Shown here one piece after another: positions 60,858-64,000 of a stretch of DNA of 64,000 nucleotides. This DNA is from Candidatus Peribacteria bacterium (GTDB lineage Bacteria; Patescibacteriota; Gracilibacteria; UBA1369; 2-02-FULL-48-14). The DNA lies in contig CALQZQ010000002.1 of assembly GCA_943349825.1 (NCBI GenBank), forward strand, positions 124,001-188,000, written 5' to 3'. A program made the translations under genes and the position numbers. Positions within the stretch are counted from its first letter, which is position 1. Every line of letters begins with the position of its first letter. The notes below the pieces were generated by a model that was not told the DNA's origin, ran no database searches, and saw only the letters and a list, made by a program, of their open reading frames with translations.

Positions 60858-61161
60858 CGTGAATCTTGAAACTCCAAAGCCAAGAAGAGATGTTTGTGCG
60901 CCTTCTGCTGAGCATGGAGCGCTCTGAGAAAGTTCATGAACTTTCTCTCCGCTTCCTTTCATGCTTGATGCTTCCCAAAAGGCGCACAAACATCTACCTG
61001 TTATGGAATTTCAAACTCTCTTTCGGTTTGGGACATACTCACTTTCTGAAGCACAAACCTTAAGGAAGAAGGTGCGAGGATCATGCATCCGAGTACCTTC
61101 GCTCCCGCTTCAGAAAGTGAGTATGTCCCTTAGAGCGGGAAGAGAGTTTCAAGATTCACCT
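60857..61161 (+). mobile_element. MITE-like two-arm palindromic element, copy 2
   Basis: TIRs GTGAATCTTGAAACTC (60859-60874) / GAGTTTCAAGATTCAC (61144-61159); arms 60888-60995 and 61030-61129. Confidence 0.85.
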
Positions 61162-61209
61162 CGCTAAGCTTGCAAACAGATCGGTTTCATTTTAGAATCA
61201 TAGTCCACA

Positions 61210-61947
61210 ATGAAAACCGACCTCAAAAACAAGACTCTCTTCCTCGTCATCGTCCTGATTGCTTTTCTGGACGGCATGTTGGTGATGCAGCACGTTTCGG
61301 AGAGCGCCCCCGTCAGCACGGCGAATCAGGTGCGTGTGCTTCAGGATTCCCTCAGTTCTAAAACAGCACCGGCAGCACTCACCGAAGTCATCGCCACAGA
61401 GCCCGAAGCCAAATCCGTCCCTTTCACAACTCAAGCGCCTCTGGGCTACTGGACCACAAAACCTTGGGCCGATTTTGCCGAAGAAGCCTGCGTCTACATG
61501 GCCTACAAGTGGGGAACGGATTCGGAAATGCCAGGCACCGCCGAAACCGCCACCAATCTGGAAGCCATCGGCCAGTGGGAAACGGAACATCTGGGCAGCT
61601 CTGCCCTCACCGACATTTCGCAAACCCTGCAAATCCTCAACCAAGCTCTGGGTTACGCCAAGGCTACGATCAGCACAGACACATCTGTTGCGAACCTAAA
61701 AACCCTGCTCGATAGTGGCGCCATCCTCATTGTGCCCGTGAACGGGCAAATCCTCGATAACCGTTACTATGGAGACCCTGCGCCGGAGTACCACATGATT
61801 GTGCTCTACGACTACAATGCCGAGGGCTTCCTGGCCAACGACCCTGGTACTTCTCGTGGAAAGGGAGCGCTTTACCCAGAAACAAAAATCCTGGAGAGTC
61901 TCCAGGATTTGAATGGTGAGAAAAGAATGATCGTCGTGACCCGTTAA
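61210..61947 (+). CDS. Membrane-anchored peptidase C39-like domain protein
   Basis: VPFTTQAPLGYW...FAEEACVYMA; EYHMIVLYDYNAEGFLANDPG. Confidence 0.85.
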   Translation: MKTDLKNKTLFLVIVLIAFLDGMLVMQHVSESAPVSTANQVRVLQDSLSSKTAPAALTEVIATEPEAKSVPFTTQAPLGYWTTKPWADFAEEACVYMAYKWGTDSEMPGTAETATNLEAIGQWETEHLGSSALTDISQTLQILNQALGYAKATISTDTSVANLKTLLDSGAILIVPVNGQILDNRYYGDPAPEYHMIVLYDYNAEGFLANDPGTSRGKGALYPETKILESLQDLNGEKRMIVVTR

Positions 61948-62273
61948 GCAGCCTTTTTCTTTGTGGGCTTGGCCTTCTTGGGAGCAGTAGCTTCTACTTT
62001 TTTCTTAGGGGTTTCAGCGGCAGCAATGCTGCGAGCGAGCAAAGATTTGCGACGGTCAGCGGTGTTGCTAGCGAGTATGCGTTTTTTTGCAGCGGTGTCG
62101 ATCAACTTATAAGCGGCAGGGAGCAATTTTTCAGCCTTAGACTTGTCGCCATCCTTGCAGGCATCCATCACTTCACGAATAGCCTTACGCAGTGCGGTGC
62201 GCACATTGTAGTTGCGAGCCTGTCGTACGAGAGATTGTCGAGCGCGTTTCTTGGCAGATTTGATGATTGGCAT
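61944..62273 (-). CDS. rpsT: 30S ribosomal protein S20 with Lys/Ala/Pro-rich tail
   Basis: MPIIKSAKKRARQSLVRQARNYNVRTALRKAIREV. Confidence 0.95.
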   Translation of the reverse strand: MPIIKSAKKRARQSLVRQARNYNVRTALRKAIREVMDACKDGDKSKAEKLLPAAYKLIDTAAKKRILASNTADRRKSLLARSIAAAETPKKKVEATAPKKAKPTKKKAA

Positions 62274-62336
62274 TCCTTGCGATTTAGAAAATTACCCGTA
62301 GAATATAGGGACTGTATCTGATCTTGTCAAAGGAAA

Positions 62337-62918
62337 ATGGCAAAACCCCTCATCCTTGCTTCCGGAAGTCCTCGCCGAAAAGAGCTGCTCACCATGCTTG
62401 GCCTGCCGTTCACCGTGGATCTCCCCAGCGATTTTGCCGAGTTTACAGGTTCACAAGTAACAGATCCCGCCGAACTTGTGCTCAAAAACAGCCAGGGAAA
62501 AGTTCAAACCGTGTCTCTGCGCCATCCCGACGCCCTTGTTCTCGGCGTGGACACGGTGGTCTTTCACGGGGACCAGATCCTGGAAAAACCTAAAAACGCC
62601 GAGGACGCCTTCCGCATGCTGAAGCTCCTTCAAGGCAACATGCACACCGTTTTCACGGCTCAAGTGCTCTTGGACACCGAAACTCAGCGCCAGCTCGAAT
62701 CCGTAGAGCAAACCGCCGTCACTTTTCTGCCCATGACCGACGAGCAAATCCGCACCTACATCGCCACAGGCGAGCCCATGGACAAGGCCGGAGCCTACGC
62801 GGCGCAGGGCATTGGGGCACAGTTCATCCAAAAAATCGACGGCGATTTTTTCAACGTGGTGGGCCTGTCGGTCTCTCGTTTTATGGAGCTCTACACCCAG
62901 CTTGACCAATCTGTCTAA
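62337..62918 (+). CDS. maf: Maf-like nucleotide pyrophosphatase
   Basis: PLILASGSPRRKELLTMLGLPF; VLGVDTVV; GAYAAQGIGAQFIQKIDGDFFNVVGL. Confidence 0.95.
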   Translation: MAKPLILASGSPRRKELLTMLGLPFTVDLPSDFAEFTGSQVTDPAELVLKNSQGKVQTVSLRHPDALVLGVDTVVFHGDQILEKPKNAEDAFRMLKLLQGNMHTVFTAQVLLDTETQRQLESVEQTAVTFLPMTDEQIRTYIATGEPMDKAGAYAAQGIGAQFIQKIDGDFFNVVGLSVSRFMELYTQLDQSV

Positions 62919-62953
62919 AGCCCCTAAAGTGGAACCAATCCTAACCCAACGCC

Positions 62954-63427
62954 ATGGGAAATAAAGCTGGTAAAATTGCACTCGGACTGGGCCTCATCAC
63001 CGGAGCCGTCACCGGCTTCCTTTTCGCTCCTGAAGAAGGAAAGAAAATCCGTCAGAAACTCGCCAAAGGCGACACGAAAGGTCTGCTCAAAGATCTCGAA
63101 GCCGTGGGCGGAGAAATCAGAGACATGATCGTGGACCTCGGCAAAATGCCTCCTGTGAAGGAAGCTTTGGAAAAAGCCAAAGACAAGGCCGCCGATGTAG
63201 CCAACATGAAGCGTGAAGAGCTCGATACTCTCCTCAAAACAGCCTCTAAAAAGGCAGATCAGTTCAAGAAAAAACTGAGCGACTATGTTAAAGAACAGAA
63301 ATCGGTTTTAGAAGAACACCTCGATGTAAAAGGGAAGCCTTCAAAGAAAAAAGCCGCTCCTAAAAAGAAGCTCATCGCCAAAAAGCCCGCCGCTAAGAAA
63401 CCTTCCACAAAGAAGCGCAAAAAATAG
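62954..63427 (+). CDS. YtxH-like protein with lysine-rich histone-like tail
   Basis: GLGLITGAVTGFLFAPEEGKKIRQKL; tail KPSKKKAAPKKKLIAKKPAAKKPSTKKRKK. Confidence 0.85.
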   Translation: MGNKAGKIALGLGLITGAVTGFLFAPEEGKKIRQKLAKGDTKGLLKDLEAVGGEIRDMIVDLGKMPPVKEALEKAKDKAADVANMKREELDTLLKTASKKADQFKKKLSDYVKEQKSVLEEHLDVKGKPSKKKAAPKKKLIAKKPAAKKPSTKKRKK

Positions 63428-63496
63428 GCCCATTGCCTAGTCGCCACTCTAGGATTAAAATAGAGGAGACGAGTCTCGGAAGGCTATACGCAAAAG

Positions 63497-63523
63497 AAAA
63501 CCCCCAAACGGGGGTTTTCTTCG
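63497..63523 (+). terminator. Intrinsic terminator
   Basis: GAAAACCCCC-aaac-GGGGGTTTTC. Confidence 0.85.
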
Positions 63524-63537
63524 TCTATTCAGGCGGG

Positions 63538-63607
63538 TGGACCGCAGGGGATTCGAACCCCTCTTCTTGAGAGTGACGAGTCTCAGAAGGTGACCAACAC
63601 GCGGCCC
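63538..63607 (-). tRNA. Non-canonical tRNA-like gene or tRNA pseudogene
   Basis: Perfect GGGCCGC/GCGGTCC acceptor and AGGGG-TTCGAAT-CCCCT T-arm; rudimentary D-arm, 8-nt anticodon loop, no encoded CCA. Confidence 0.5.
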
Positions 63608-63734
63608 GTGTCTGAACAAACACATCCTAAAACACCGACCTTACAAAACACCTGACTTTTTTCTTTCATTCCGCTGACAAAAACCTGACACGATCACGCA
63701 CAGTTGAACAACTTGTGTATTTAAAAGTGCACAA

Positions 63735-63980
63735 CTAATTCCCCAAGAGCAACAATTTCTTCGCCCTCTTCAACTTCTTCAGCGCGCACTCCCGCTTCAG
63801 CGCCGCACTCCAAGTTTCACACTCTTCGGAATACGCCAACTCAACAGGTCGCCGGGCTTTGGTGTAACGCGCGCCCTGCTTAGAATTATTGTGTTCCCGA
63901 ATGCGCCGCTCTAAATCCTTCGTGGAACCCAAGTAAAAAGTTCCATCCGAGCAGCGCAACATGTAAACGTGGAAGCTCAT
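63735..63980 (-). CDS. GIY-YIG nuclease-domain protein (UPF0213-like)
   Basis: MSFHVYMLRCSDGTFYLGSTKDLERRIREHNN...GARYTKARRPVELAY. Confidence 0.95.
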   Translation of the reverse strand: MSFHVYMLRCSDGTFYLGSTKDLERRIREHNNSKQGARYTKARRPVELAYSEECETWSAALKRECALKKLKRAKKLLLLGN

Positions 63981-64000
63981 TTTTGAGGCATGCTTTTTAA

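Overview
Gene-dense chromosomal window (64 kb, standard stop codons) from what looks like a CPR/Patescibacteria-type bacterium, possibly Peregrinibacteria-like (inference only). Core genes are mixed with many small uncharacterised genes. Recognisable blocks: exoIII, VIT transporter, L33-like, ychF, relA/spoT, mnmA, sortase, ligA, mscL, folC, dnaX, two glycosyltransferases, comF, NUDIX, UvrD-type helicase fused to an Fe-S PD-(D/E)XK nuclease, ECF sigma/anti-sigma, FAD oxidoreductase, lytic transglycosylase, subtilase, proS, ftsA-like, SLH protein, yceD, alkD, sanA-like, rpmF-nusB-rnc, rsmB-like, sufC-B-D-S-U, calpain-like protease, sua5, C39-like, rpsT, maf, ytxH-like, GIY-YIG. Main hunt results: (1) two inverted copies (46.2 and 60.9 kb) of a ~305-bp element with 16-19 bp terminal inverted repeats and two long hairpin arms. 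The copies differ by compensatory base-pair changes, and both sit at the stop codon of the upstream gene with possible target duplications. (2) A CAU-anticodon tRNA gene split by a ~447-nt group I intron carrying an HNH-endonuclease ORF on the opposite strand. (3) A non-canonical 70-nt tRNA-like gene near the right end. (4) A diverged 48-bp repeat pair, a helically phased tandem TGAC motif found three times, recurrent 4-nt stop-stop overlaps between convergent genes, and -10 boxes placed almost at start codons. No rRNA, CRISPR array, prophage or transposase was seen.
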